Shown here piece by piece: positions 17,744 to 26,086 of a stretch of 64,000 bases of DNA. The position numbers were made by a program, and so were the translations under genes. Position 1 is the stretch's first letter; every line of letters begins with the position of its first letter. This stretch comes from CAYRUD01 sp964427425 (GTDB lineage: Bacteria > Chlamydiota > Chlamydiia > Chlamydiales > FEN-1388), in NCBI GenBank assembly GCA_964427425.1, contig CAYRUD010000014.1, forward strand, positions 124,001 through 188,000, given 5' to 3'. The notes beneath the pieces were generated by a model. That model had not been told where the DNA came from. It ran no database searches and saw only the letters and a list, made by a program, of their open reading frames with translations.

Positions 17744-19879
17744 ATGCCAGCGACGTCGATTGCTTCTCCACACACAGCATCTTCGACTCATTCGGGATCG
17801 TATACTAAGTATCCCGATGAGCTTACGTTAGATTATTTAAAGAAAGATATACGGAAGACGACACTCTCATCATTGAAAGATGATATTCGAGCGGGATTTT
17901 CTGTAGCTCTTCTTTCTATTCCGCAGGCAATTGCGTATTCTGTTGCAGCCGGAGTGCCTCCTATCGCAGGTCTCCTCTCTACTATTTTTGGTACATTGAT
18001 CGCTGCGCTCTTAGGGGCATCAAGACATCTTATTATAGGCCCAAACAACGCGACAGTTGTACTTGTGCAGACTGCTGCGTGTGAAATCTTTGCCTCAATG
18101 TATGCGTCATCGAGCGATCCGGAGCTTCGAGGAATGGTGATGCTGGAGCTTATGGCGATTTTGACGATGCTTATTGGATTAGCGCAGATCATTGCCTCGA
18201 TCTTCAAATTTGGTAGAATTTTACAATTTGTAAGCCACTCTGTCGTTGTGGGGTATATTGCAGGGTCTGCTTTAGCTATCACGGTCGATCAGCTTTTTAT
18301 CGCGACAGGAATGACATGCCCCGATAGCCTCGAGACTCTCTCTCAAAAGATCTTTTTTCTTGCGACTCATTTGAAAGGCGCTCATTCGTGGACAGTTATT
18401 TTGGCGCTTAGCTCGCTTGGATTTCTCTTTTTCTTCCGAGGAAGTCATATTGCAAAAAAAGTGCCTCCTGCGTTGCTCATGCTTTTTGTCGCGGGTGCCG
18501 CTGTTTGGACTCTCGATCTGCCGCATAAGAAAGACCGTTTCGGTCGCTCAATCGCGCTTGCTGGAGGTGGGACATCTCTAAATATTTGGGCAGGAGACGA
18601 CGCCCCTGTACAAAAGTCAAGGTTTCTCTCGAAGGTCCCGTCACGAATAGAAATAAGTAAAGACGATGCTCTGTCTCCTGTGACACACGAAGTGCGCGGC
18701 GATGGAAATATCGATGCCGTAGATCCAAAATTAGGCGTAGATGACGGAATATCTGATGCGGCTAAAAACAGTGATGAGGCAACAGCTTTTAACCCTCTCT
18801 TTGACTTCAAATTGCTGAACGCTTTAGTCCCTGTCGCTTTCGCTATAGCATTTATTGGGATGCTTGAGACTAACTCTATCGCGAAGTCTATAGCTGTGAA
18901 GAGCGGTCAGAGACTGACGACAAGCCAAGAGATCTTTGCTCTTGGTTGCTCGAACTTCTTTATCTCTTTTCTTTCAGCTCTTCCTTGCTCGGGAAGTATG
19001 TCGAGAACGATTTTAAATTATGATAGCGGAGCGAAAACTCGATTTAGCGGGGTGTTCTCCGCGTTTTTTGTCGCTTTAATTGTTGGCATGGTCGGATGGA
19101 GTATCTCATATCTTCCTCAGGCGTCGCTTGCCGCTATTCTCTTAGCCAATACTCCTCGAATGGTCGATATGCATCAATTGATGCTATGCTTTAGAACAAC
19201 TCGCTCTGATGCTCTCGTTTTATTCACGACCTTCTTTTCATGTATTTTCTTCTCTCTTCATACTGCGTTTTACATGGGAGTGATGCTCTCTATTGTTCTC
19301 TATCTACGAAAGGCGGCAACTCCTCGAGTAGTTGAATATCAGTACTGTGAAGAGACGAATGAAGTAAAGACGATGTCTGAAGAAGAGCGTCAAAAGCCTC
19401 ACGAAGTCCGAATTATCAATGTTGAGGGAGAGCTCTTTTTTGGAGCGGTTGACCTTTTTCAGTATGCGCTTCGAGCTATGGCAGAAGATGACAGAACAAC
19501 AAAAGTCATTATTTTGCGTCTAAAGCACGTTCGAGATCTCGACGCGACTGCGGCCTTGGCCTTAAAGCAGCTCAAAGAATATCTCACGAGGAAAGGACGT
19601 CAACTTATCGTGGCAAGCATTCCTCAGCATGTAGTGCGATTTTTTGAGAAATCATCGTTGATGGAGCTTTTGGGGCAGGACAATGTTATTCCTTTCGATG
19701 AAAATACGCCTCACTCTTCGCTTGAGATGGCCCTTGAACGAGCAAAAGCGATCATCTCCGAAATGGCTGATAGAGAAAAAGAGGAGAAGAGGCATGTCAT
19801 TCAAGTTCCCCTTCTCTCTACTCCAGATGAAAATTCATCTGCTAAAGGGGATGCTAAGAAAGACAACGGGGCTCCATAA
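17744..19879 (+). CDS. SulP-family anion transporter with STAS domain
   Basis: Inner-membrane SLC26/SulP secondary transporter, 711 residues from ATG 17744 (AAGG 13 bases upstream; a TTG at 17702 is in frame). The membrane domain opens with the family signature region (IRAGFSVALLSIPQAIAYS, then AAGVPP and GPNN) and contains the second conserved block ALPCSGSMSRTILNY. The C-terminal STAS domain (about 570-690) begins VRIINVEGELFFGAVD and includes a HVRDLDATAALALKQL segment. Between two membrane stretches, about residues 260-350 (bases near 18526-18795), lies a polar, aspartate-rich insertion that is not typical. The substrate (sulfate, bicarbonate, dicarboxylate or other anion) cannot be told. 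A short frame at 17502-17705 ahead of it is unconvincing. Confidence 0.9.
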   Translation: MPATSIASPHTASSTHSGSYTKYPDELTLDYLKKDIRKTTLSSLKDDIRAGFSVALLSIPQAIAYSVAAGVPPIAGLLSTIFGTLIAALLGASRHLIIGPNNATVVLVQTAACEIFASMYASSSDPELRGMVMLELMAILTMLIGLAQIIASIFKFGRILQFVSHSVVVGYIAGSALAITVDQLFIATGMTCPDSLETLSQKIFFLATHLKGAHSWTVILALSSLGFLFFFRGSHIAKKVPPALLMLFVAGAAVWTLDLPHKKDRFGRSIALAGGGTSLNIWAGDDAPVQKSRFLSKVPSRIEISKDDALSPVTHEVRGDGNIDAVDPKLGVDDGISDAAKNSDEATAFNPLFDFKLLNALVPVAFAIAFIGMLETNSIAKSIAVKSGQRLTTSQEIFALGCSNFFISFLSALPCSGSMSRTILNYDSGAKTRFSGVFSAFFVALIVGMVGWSISYLPQASLAAILLANTPRMVDMHQLMLCFRTTRSDALVLFTTFFSCIFFSLHTAFYMGVMLSIVLYLRKAATPRVVEYQYCEETNEVKTMSEEERQKPHEVRIINVEGELFFGAVDLFQYALRAMAEDDRTTKVIILRLKHVRDLDATAALALKQLKEYLTRKGRQLIVASIPQHVVRFFEKSSLMELLGQDNVIPFDENTPHSSLEMALERAKAIISEMADREKEEKRHVIQVPLLSTPDENSSAKGDAKKDNGAP

Positions 19880-19885
19880 CTAATT

Positions 19886-20272
19886 CTAAGGTACAGGGTC
19901 CCATTTCCGATAAGTAGTTCCTTTTTGAACGTAGGTGTAGACCCAAGGATCGTCATTTTCTCTTAAAAGGCGATCCATTCCCAATAAAATTCCCTTTATA
20001 CCATATTGCCGAATGGCATATTTCATGTATTCCGAACTCGTTGGATAAAAGTGGCTTCTTGGTCCATCACACTCAGAAAGTATCTGTTGATGGAATGCGA
20101 TAAGCCACGTCGATGGGCTATACGATATGGATGCTCGAGATGTATCTTCTTGTAGAGCGCTTCTCATTGGTATAGGATCCCAAGGAACATCTTCTGCTTG
20201 AAGGAAGGAGACTAGGAGAAAAAGGATAAATGATAAAAATGTTATTGCTCGATTCATGTTCATTTTAAACAT
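19886..20272 (-). CDS. YidD-like exported protein lacking the conserved cysteines
   Basis: 128 residues with a hydrophobic N-terminus (ITFLSFILFLLVSFLQAED) that looks like a cleavable signal peptide. Residues about 55-105 align by eye with YidD: FHQQILS corresponds to YQRTISP, SHFYPTSSEYMKYAI to CRFWPSCSHYALEAF, and LLGMDRLLRE to KLTLKRILRC, compared with the canonical yidD at 63394-63657 in this window. All three YidD cysteines are replaced. It overlaps the upstream lipoprotein gene by 8 bases, so the two are co-transcribed and probably act together. YidD proper assists YidC in inserting membrane proteins from the cytosolic face; with a signal peptide this version would act in the periplasm, so the role is likely different. 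Convergent with the SulP gene. Confidence 0.65.
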   Translation of the reverse strand: MFKMNMNRAITFLSFILFLLVSFLQAEDVPWDPIPMRSALQEDTSRASISYSPSTWLIAFHQQILSECDGPRSHFYPTSSEYMKYAIRQYGIKGILLGMDRLLRENDDPWVYTYVQKGTTYRKWDPVP

Positions 20273-21350
20273 TCGTTTGCTGGGATCGTTTTTCTCTCAA
20301 TTTCAATTCCATATCGTTCCAGAGGAGGGCTTCAGGATATAGACCCTCTTGCTTCATGAATCGTTCAGCCATATCGACCCATTTTTTATGGTTATATTGC
20401 TGAGCTTGGAGATACGATCCTGTTGCGCCGCCACCCCACCAGCCTAGTTCAAGCCCTAAGGCGATAACTCCTGCCATTGGCTGCCCAGCTTTAAAGAGCT
20501 CAACAGTCGCGCCGATAAAGAGTGAGTTTAGTGCTAAAGAGGTAAAGGCAGTTGGATACTGACCAAGGTAGAGATATCCTGATCCAGGTAAAAGAAGGTT
20601 CATGATAGCGGCAGACTTTGGACTTTTCTTCTTCTTCTGCCATTCTTGAAAGAGATTCTCTGTTTTGTTCTGAGTAAGTAACTGCTCTTTCGTTTGAGGT
20701 ACAACTTCCATAGGTTGTTGTGGATTCATATATGAAAGAGGCTCTTTAGATCTCATTCGAAGAGCAAGATATTGGAAGAGCTTTTCTCGATCTGGATCAC
20801 TGAACGGAAGTAGTGATGCAAGTGCTATCGCGTCATTCATTCCATCTGATGTGGAGCTATATGCTTCTACAAGAAGGAGGAGAAGCCATTTTGCTTCTGC
20901 CTTATTCTGTAAGCTCACTTTATCTTGAAGTGTGTGCCACGCCTCGATTGCTTGTGCATATTTATCACTTAAGACATAGCTTGTTATAATCCCAGTTGTT
21001 GCCTGAAGATAGAGCTTTTTTTGTGATTCAGAGAAAGCAGTCCCATCGAGTTGTGTTGCTTGGAAAAGAAAGGTAGCTTTTCGAAAGCAGGTGATTGCTC
21101 GATAAAAATCGCCCTCTTGAGCAAAAGACCATCCGCAGATCATCTCCTGGCCCCATACAGATGAAGTATCATATGGCTTATAGTATTCAGAAAGCCCTTT
21201 TACTATCTCTACTTTCTCACTTGGCATGAGAGGGACATGAGGCTTAATCAATAGAGGTTCTTGAGGCATCTTGACGCAGCTGCTTGTCATGAATATGCTT
21301 ACGAAGAGACAAGCAAGGAGAGAAAGTAAGCGTGGAACTGGTGAGGGCAT
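20265..21350 (-). CDS. Lipoprotein with helical N-terminal region and GxGYLYLGQ membrane-type C-terminus
   Basis: 361 residues. The N-terminus has a hydrophobic stretch ending in MTSSC (cysteine about residue 25), a plausible but imperfect lipobox. Residues about 70-220 are alpha-helical with TPR-like spacing (aromatic and alanine residues in paired helices: WGQEMICGWSFAQEGDFYRA, then AIEAWHTLQD). The C-terminal third carries a glycine-rich hydrophobic segment LLPGSGYLYLGQYPTAFTSL and an ELGWWGGGATGSYLQAQQYN segment, suggestive of two short membrane-embedded hairpins. I know no function. Its tight coupling (8-base overlap) with the YidD-like gene suggests a two-component envelope unit. It lies just downstream of the sctC terminator, so it is probably transcribed separately from the T3SS genes. 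Confidence 0.6.
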   Translation of the reverse strand: MPSPVPRLLSLLACLFVSIFMTSSCVKMPQEPLLIKPHVPLMPSEKVEIVKGLSEYYKPYDTSSVWGQEMICGWSFAQEGDFYRAITCFRKATFLFQATQLDGTAFSESQKKLYLQATTGIITSYVLSDKYAQAIEAWHTLQDKVSLQNKAEAKWLLLLLVEAYSSTSDGMNDAIALASLLPFSDPDREKLFQYLALRMRSKEPLSYMNPQQPMEVVPQTKEQLLTQNKTENLFQEWQKKKKSPKSAAIMNLLLPGSGYLYLGQYPTAFTSLALNSLFIGATVELFKAGQPMAGVIALGLELGWWGGGATGSYLQAQQYNHKKWVDMAERFMKQEGLYPEALLWNDMELKLREKRSQQTNV

Positions 21351-21380
21351 GTTGTATACGTGGCGTTACTAGCTACATTG

Positions 21381-21430
21381 TTAAAAAAATAGTGATCTTC
21401 CAGCTCATTATAGAGTGAAAGATCACTATT
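21381..21430 (-). terminator. Strong terminator at the end of the T3SS region
   Basis: Perfect 12-bp inverted repeat AATAGTGATCTT (21388-21399) and AAGATCACTATT (21419-21430), followed on the minus strand by a run of seven T. It sits about 30 bases after the sctC stop codon and marks the end of the long minus-strand T3SS region. Confidence 0.9.
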
Positions 21431-21458
21431 CAGGAATAAACACCTTTATTCAACCATC

Positions 21459-24134
21459 TTAGAGGTTCAAAAGTTCTAAGACATCGTCTACTTCTTTATT
21501 CCAGCCTTGTTGAACTTTTGACTTTGCTTTGAGAATCTTCTCTTGCTTTTGAGTGATTTCATCAATGTCATTTGGCGTATCAATGGTGATTGGTCGGATG
21601 AATATCAAGAGATTTCTCTTTGTAGAGGCAGTCTTTTTTGATCCGAACAGTGAGCCGATGAATGGAAGTCCGCCAAGGCATGGTATTCTATCATTCGTCA
21701 GAGCTTTTTCTTCTCGAATCATTCCTGACATGACAAGGAAGTGATCGGAAGGAAGGTGAACGCGTGTCACAGTACGAGTCTCTTTCACAGTTGCTGGAGG
21801 AGCGTTGTTCGCGCCTTGCGCCTGAACCGAAGCCTGATTTGCAGAGCTTACCTTTTGCTCAATGATAAGCGTGACTGTGTCATGAGAGCTAATAAGCGGA
21901 GTAACTTTCAAGTTAATGCCGACCTCTTGAGTCTCATAATTTGTCGCGACAATTGACGATGTTGAACCTGTTGTCGCGTTCGCGATCGACTGTCCTTTTA
22001 TTGGAATGCGCTCACCAACAAAGATCTCAGCTGGGATATTGTGCTCTGTCGTGATTTTAGGGTTCATCATGACATGAGTTTCATCATCGGCGTGGAGGGC
22101 ATTAATAAGGGCTCCGGTAGAGCGAAAACCCTTTCCTCGGAACTTAATTTTTCGACCGATGGCTCCGGCAGCAAGGCCTCCAGCAGTTGGTGGGACAATT
22201 GGATTAGGAGTTGATTGCCCGATAGCTGAGAAAGCATTGGCAAAATTGGAATCAGTAGGGCGGGTAAATCCAATTTGAGTTCCAAAATTCTCTCTTTCAA
22301 GTTTTCCTCCCCATTCTACGCCAAATTGGAGGGAATTATTTAATGACGTATCAAGGACGAGCGCCTCAATAAACACTTGGCGTACAGGAATATCAATTTG
22401 AGATATAAGCTCTTTTGCTTTTTGAAGGCTAGCTCTCGTTCCTGTGAAGACAATGGTATTGTTATCATCAACCGCTTGAAGGCTATTTAATGTAATGACA
22501 AGATCTGATTGGGCTATATCAGGGCGTACTTGTTGATTTGAGGCGTTAGATGTTCCGGCTCCACTGGTATTTGCGCTTGTAAGGCTTGTCGCGATTGATC
22601 TTAAAGCGTTTGCAACATCTTTACTGTTCCTGTACTGTAGTTTGTAGATAAGGAACTGAGTAGACTCGACACTGCCTAACGGAAGATTGCTTTCAGAATA
22701 CATCTGACGACGTTTCATAGCTCTCATTTTTGCTTCCTGGATAGAGTTCATCTCTTGCCAGAGAAGCGTTTTGGCCTCACTAGAGTTAAGAGCATCGACT
22801 TGAGATCTCGTATAGCCTCTTTCGAGGAGGAGTTGATCCAATTCCTCTTTTGAGAGATTATGAACCTCTTCGCGAGACATTTCAGGAGGTATATTAAAGA
22901 ACTCTCCCGATTCCGCTTGCTCAATCTCTCTTCTCGCTTTTGCGGCCTTTTCAGGGTCAAATTTTGCTTCGTCGCCCCACAGCACTCCAGATCGAGCTTG
23001 GTTAAGATCGAGTGTTTGCATGACTGCAAGAGATCTTTCAATGAGATATGGAGTTGAGACGATAAATACGCTATTTGATGCGCTATGAGGCACCATAATG
23101 ATAGGCTTATTTCCTGCAAGAGGAGCCATGATTCGCTCAGAGAGTGAGACGAGCATAGCAGGCGAGAGGTTGATTGAGACGTACTGTCCAATTTCAAGCC
23201 CACTTGATTGAGTATCGATCTTTTGGATGATCTCACCTAATTTGTGAATATTTTCGCTCAAGTCGCTGACAACAATTTTTGAATTTCCAATAACCTGAAC
23301 GATAGCATTCTTTGAGAGCATTGCTGATATGACTGCTGCGCATCGGTCAGCCTCAACATTTTGAAGAGTAAATACCTGTGTTGAGATTTGTGCTTCGCGA
23401 ATGGAGTTTCCCTTATAGAGGCTATTTACGCCCTTGACTTCTGGATTAGCATGGACGGTGTAGCTGTTGCCTTGCTCAATGAGCGAAAATCCATGTATCT
23501 CGAGGTTTTGCAGCAGCATGGCCATGATGTCACTGAACGTCATAGGCGTATCAGAGATCATTGTGATCGAGAACTGAAGCTCATCTGGATCATAGACGAA
23601 ATTCTTTCCTGTTAGCCTACTTATATATTTGAGAACTTCGGTAATTGCGACGTTGTTGAAGTTGATAATAGTAGTATCTTCGGATGAGACCTCTTCTGAG
23701 TCGCTGCTCTGCAAGTCATCCTTAGACTCGTTGTTTTGCGGTTCATCGTTTTCTGCAAGGTGTCGAGATGCTTGATTCTTCAGATCCTTATTCTTCTGAG
23801 CTTGAGCCCGCTTTTCTCTCAGTAGCTCGAATGTCCCTCTATCCTCAGTAAGAGATTCATATGTACTATCTGCGAAGAGGGCGTTTGATGTTAGGCCGAG
23901 ACTGAGCCCAACAAAGCAATGAAGAGCGTACTTAAGAGTCTGCATATGGATAAACGATGAAAAGAGTGACTCATAACAAAATGAAAAAGATTTCATGGGC
24001 TTCTGAATACCTTTCGGAGTCTTAGTTTGAGCGTTATCTCTCGTCAGCGACGCGGCATGGCTTCTATCTGAGGAGAGGCCTTTAAAGCGCTCTTGAACAG
24101 AGTAAGAAGATGGATTGTTTCTATTATTCGACAT
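21459..24134 (-). CDS. sctC: SctC (CdsC), T3SS outer-membrane secretin
   Basis: Secretin of 891 residues that forms the outer-membrane ring of the injectisome. N-terminal ring domains N0/N1-like occur at about 150-330 (INFNNVAITEVLKYISRLTG and later EADRCAAVISAML). The secretin core begins with QVFIEALVLDTSLNN (about 590) and ends with the hallmark block LVMSGMIREEK, RIPCLGGLPFIGSLFGSK and NLLIFIRPIT. A putative signal peptide (YALHCFVGLSLGLTSNALFA) starts only at about residue 67; the first ATG (24134) nevertheless has the best ribosome binding site (GAGGAA), so either a long pre-signal extension exists or translation starts at an internal ATG (23996 or 23945). Last gene of the T3SS run, preceded by pkn5, as in Chlamydia CT673-CT674. 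Confidence 0.95.
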   Translation of the reverse strand: MSNNRNNPSSYSVQERFKGLSSDRSHAASLTRDNAQTKTPKGIQKPMKSFSFCYESLFSSFIHMQTLKYALHCFVGLSLGLTSNALFADSTYESLTEDRGTFELLREKRAQAQKNKDLKNQASRHLAENDEPQNNESKDDLQSSDSEEVSSEDTTIINFNNVAITEVLKYISRLTGKNFVYDPDELQFSITMISDTPMTFSDIMAMLLQNLEIHGFSLIEQGNSYTVHANPEVKGVNSLYKGNSIREAQISTQVFTLQNVEADRCAAVISAMLSKNAIVQVIGNSKIVVSDLSENIHKLGEIIQKIDTQSSGLEIGQYVSINLSPAMLVSLSERIMAPLAGNKPIIMVPHSASNSVFIVSTPYLIERSLAVMQTLDLNQARSGVLWGDEAKFDPEKAAKARREIEQAESGEFFNIPPEMSREEVHNLSKEELDQLLLERGYTRSQVDALNSSEAKTLLWQEMNSIQEAKMRAMKRRQMYSESNLPLGSVESTQFLIYKLQYRNSKDVANALRSIATSLTSANTSGAGTSNASNQQVRPDIAQSDLVITLNSLQAVDDNNTIVFTGTRASLQKAKELISQIDIPVRQVFIEALVLDTSLNNSLQFGVEWGGKLERENFGTQIGFTRPTDSNFANAFSAIGQSTPNPIVPPTAGGLAAGAIGRKIKFRGKGFRSTGALINALHADDETHVMMNPKITTEHNIPAEIFVGERIPIKGQSIANATTGSTSSIVATNYETQEVGINLKVTPLISSHDTVTLIIEQKVSSANQASVQAQGANNAPPATVKETRTVTRVHLPSDHFLVMSGMIREEKALTNDRIPCLGGLPFIGSLFGSKKTASTKRNLLIFIRPITIDTPNDIDEITQKQEKILKAKSKVQQGWNKEVDDVLELLNL

Positions 24135-24258
24135 CGCTTGGATGAGTTCCTCGTGTTACAAAGCAATTAACCAATCGCGAAATATTTCATATCTCAGACA
24201 GGAGAGATTATTTTCTACTCCCAACTCATAATTTTTTCTTTAAATAAGGTATTCCTTA

Positions 24259-25896
24259 TTATGCCCTTTTGACAGATACAAAAAGTGCTGGGTGATCGTC
24301 AATCATACAATCGCCTCGCAAGCGTAAAGTTTGCAAAACATGCTGGGCTTTCTTTTGGGGAGAGAGGTTCTGATTCTCTTTTAAGATACCGGAAACGACC
24401 ATCTCAAAAGGAGTAGAAGGAGATGATGGAAAATCTAAAAGAGTTGGAGTTACACAGCATGAGATGAAAAACTCTGAGTTTTCTTCGTAAGTTCCTTGGA
24501 GTATATGGAGTAATCTCTCCTTTTTTTCCGCATCTTGAGCTTCTGCCTGAGTAGAAGAGATAATCTTTGGAGAAAGTATATTTTTTTCTGATGAAGAAGA
24601 AATAAAGAGCTTTCCCCATCTGGAGGACTGCCATGTATATTTTCTATCTTTCTTGTCCAAGAAAAGGATTGATTGCTCTTGAAGGAGGATCTCTTGTTTA
24701 CTCATTTCCTGAAGGAGGGTAGAGATGATCTCCTGTGCTGAAGAATAGAGGGATGAGGTCTGTTTGAAGAGTGTGTGAATGCGATAAATATCCATAACTC
24801 CTCTGACGCCATTGGTCTTAGTGGAGCATGAGAAGAAGCCTAAAGAACTTTCGGATCGAATAGAGGTGTAATAAAGGCCATTGACGCCGATACCGTACGA
24901 AGAGGTGATCCCAATATTGTCATTGATAAGCGAATCGTCGAGGCTTTTCATCAGTTTTTTTTGCTCTTCTTCCAAAGTTTCGAAGAGCTCAAAAAAGTAA
25001 TCGGCTCCTTGACGGTCTTTAGCGAGTTCTCCTGAGTGCGTGTAGTCCGAAAGATCTTGAATCATCTCAAGTATTGATGCATAGCGATCTGATGGATTTG
25101 GTTTCAGCGCTCGATTGAGGATTTTCTGCATTCCTCGAGGGGCTAAGCTTAATATGACTTTCCCATGAGTTATTTTTCCTAAGACCAATTCGTAGGCAAT
25201 TATTCCTAATGCGTAGATATCAGATTGAAATGAGACGGCTTTGGGATTTGTAATGATCTCAGGACTCATGTAGATAGGAGTGCCCTTGAATGCTGGAGCT
25301 ATGATCATAGGCTGATCTATCTGGGCGTTCTTGGATTCGAGTCTAGAGATGCCGAAGTCTATTACCTTTACTTGCCCTTGATCTGTAACCAAAATATTTT
25401 CCGGTTTTAAATCGCCATGGATGATGCCATGGCTATGGAGTTGCCAAATCGCGTAGCACGTCTGAATGAGAACATCTAGCGCACGCTTGAGTGGAAGAGG
25501 GCTATGCTGAAGGAGCTTTCGAAGTGATTGTCCTTTGATGTACTCCATTGCGATATAGAGCCCCCCCTCCCATTCGCCATATTCATAAAAGCGAACGATG
25601 TTGGGATGATTCGCAGAGGAGATCACTTTCGCTTCATTAAGGAATTGATCGATCGATTCTCTATCTGAGGCAAGCTTTGGCTGCATCACCTTGATGATGA
25701 CTTGTTCTTGGAGGTCGGGATCTGTCGCAATATAGAGCATGCTCATTCCACCTTGAGCATAAAACCCGTCGATTTTATATTTGCCTATTCTTTTAGGCGT
25801 GGGGAATATGCGCTGGGCAAGCTCTTTTGTTTTCCTCTCCCTAGATAACTCATCAGGGGAATTTGAGTGAGGCTGTGGAGATAGAGGTGTACTCAT
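24259..25896 (-). CDS. pkn5: Pkn5-like T3SS-associated Ser/Thr protein kinase
   Basis: 545 residues. An N-terminal Hanks-type kinase domain covers about 38-300: glycine loop YAQGGMSMLY, lysine K69 in IIIKVM-type strand, catalytic loop HGDLKPEN at 160-167 (HGD in place of HRD), IDFG at 179-182 and an SPEI motif. All residues needed for ATP binding and phosphotransfer are present, unlike some Chlamydia Pkn5 proteins. The C-terminal ~240 residues resemble a degenerate PP2C/SpoIIE-type phosphatase: a GIGVNGLYYTS strand pair and a closing DDHPALFVSVKR strand, but the metal-binding aspartates are not evident. Its position between sctQ and sctC matches Chlamydia CT673, a secreted kinase-like protein; this suggests either a substrate or a regulator of secretion. 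Confidence 0.88.
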   Translation of the reverse strand: MSTPLSPQPHSNSPDELSRERKTKELAQRIFPTPKRIGKYKIDGFYAQGGMSMLYIATDPDLQEQVIIKVMQPKLASDRESIDQFLNEAKVISSANHPNIVRFYEYGEWEGGLYIAMEYIKGQSLRKLLQHSPLPLKRALDVLIQTCYAIWQLHSHGIIHGDLKPENILVTDQGQVKVIDFGISRLESKNAQIDQPMIIAPAFKGTPIYMSPEIITNPKAVSFQSDIYALGIIAYELVLGKITHGKVILSLAPRGMQKILNRALKPNPSDRYASILEMIQDLSDYTHSGELAKDRQGADYFFELFETLEEEQKKLMKSLDDSLINDNIGITSSYGIGVNGLYYTSIRSESSLGFFSCSTKTNGVRGVMDIYRIHTLFKQTSSLYSSAQEIISTLLQEMSKQEILLQEQSILFLDKKDRKYTWQSSRWGKLFISSSSEKNILSPKIISSTQAEAQDAEKKERLLHILQGTYEENSEFFISCCVTPTLLDFPSSPSTPFEMVVSGILKENQNLSPQKKAQHVLQTLRLRGDCMIDDHPALFVSVKRA

Positions 25897-26086
25897 ATCA
25901 AGCTCATTTGTCCTTCATAGAATCAGCCTATGATACTATGCACCCCTCATAAGAGAAAGAGAGAAGATTATGGCTTCTCGATTTTAAGCCTCTTTAATAG
26001 CTCTTTCCCACTTTTATGAAGGGCCTTGCATAAGGCAGTCGTGAAAAGAAAGTTATCTTTCTCTTTGGTATCAGTTTCTAAAGGCC

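Noticed and set aside
19886..20272. Treating the YidD-like protein as a T3SS component because it follows sctC
   Set aside because: A strong terminator at 21388-21430 separates it and its partner from sctC.
22748..23236. 162-codon minus-strand open frame inside sctC
   Set aside because: Overlaps sctC in another frame, low-complexity S/L/R-rich translation, no ribosome binding site.
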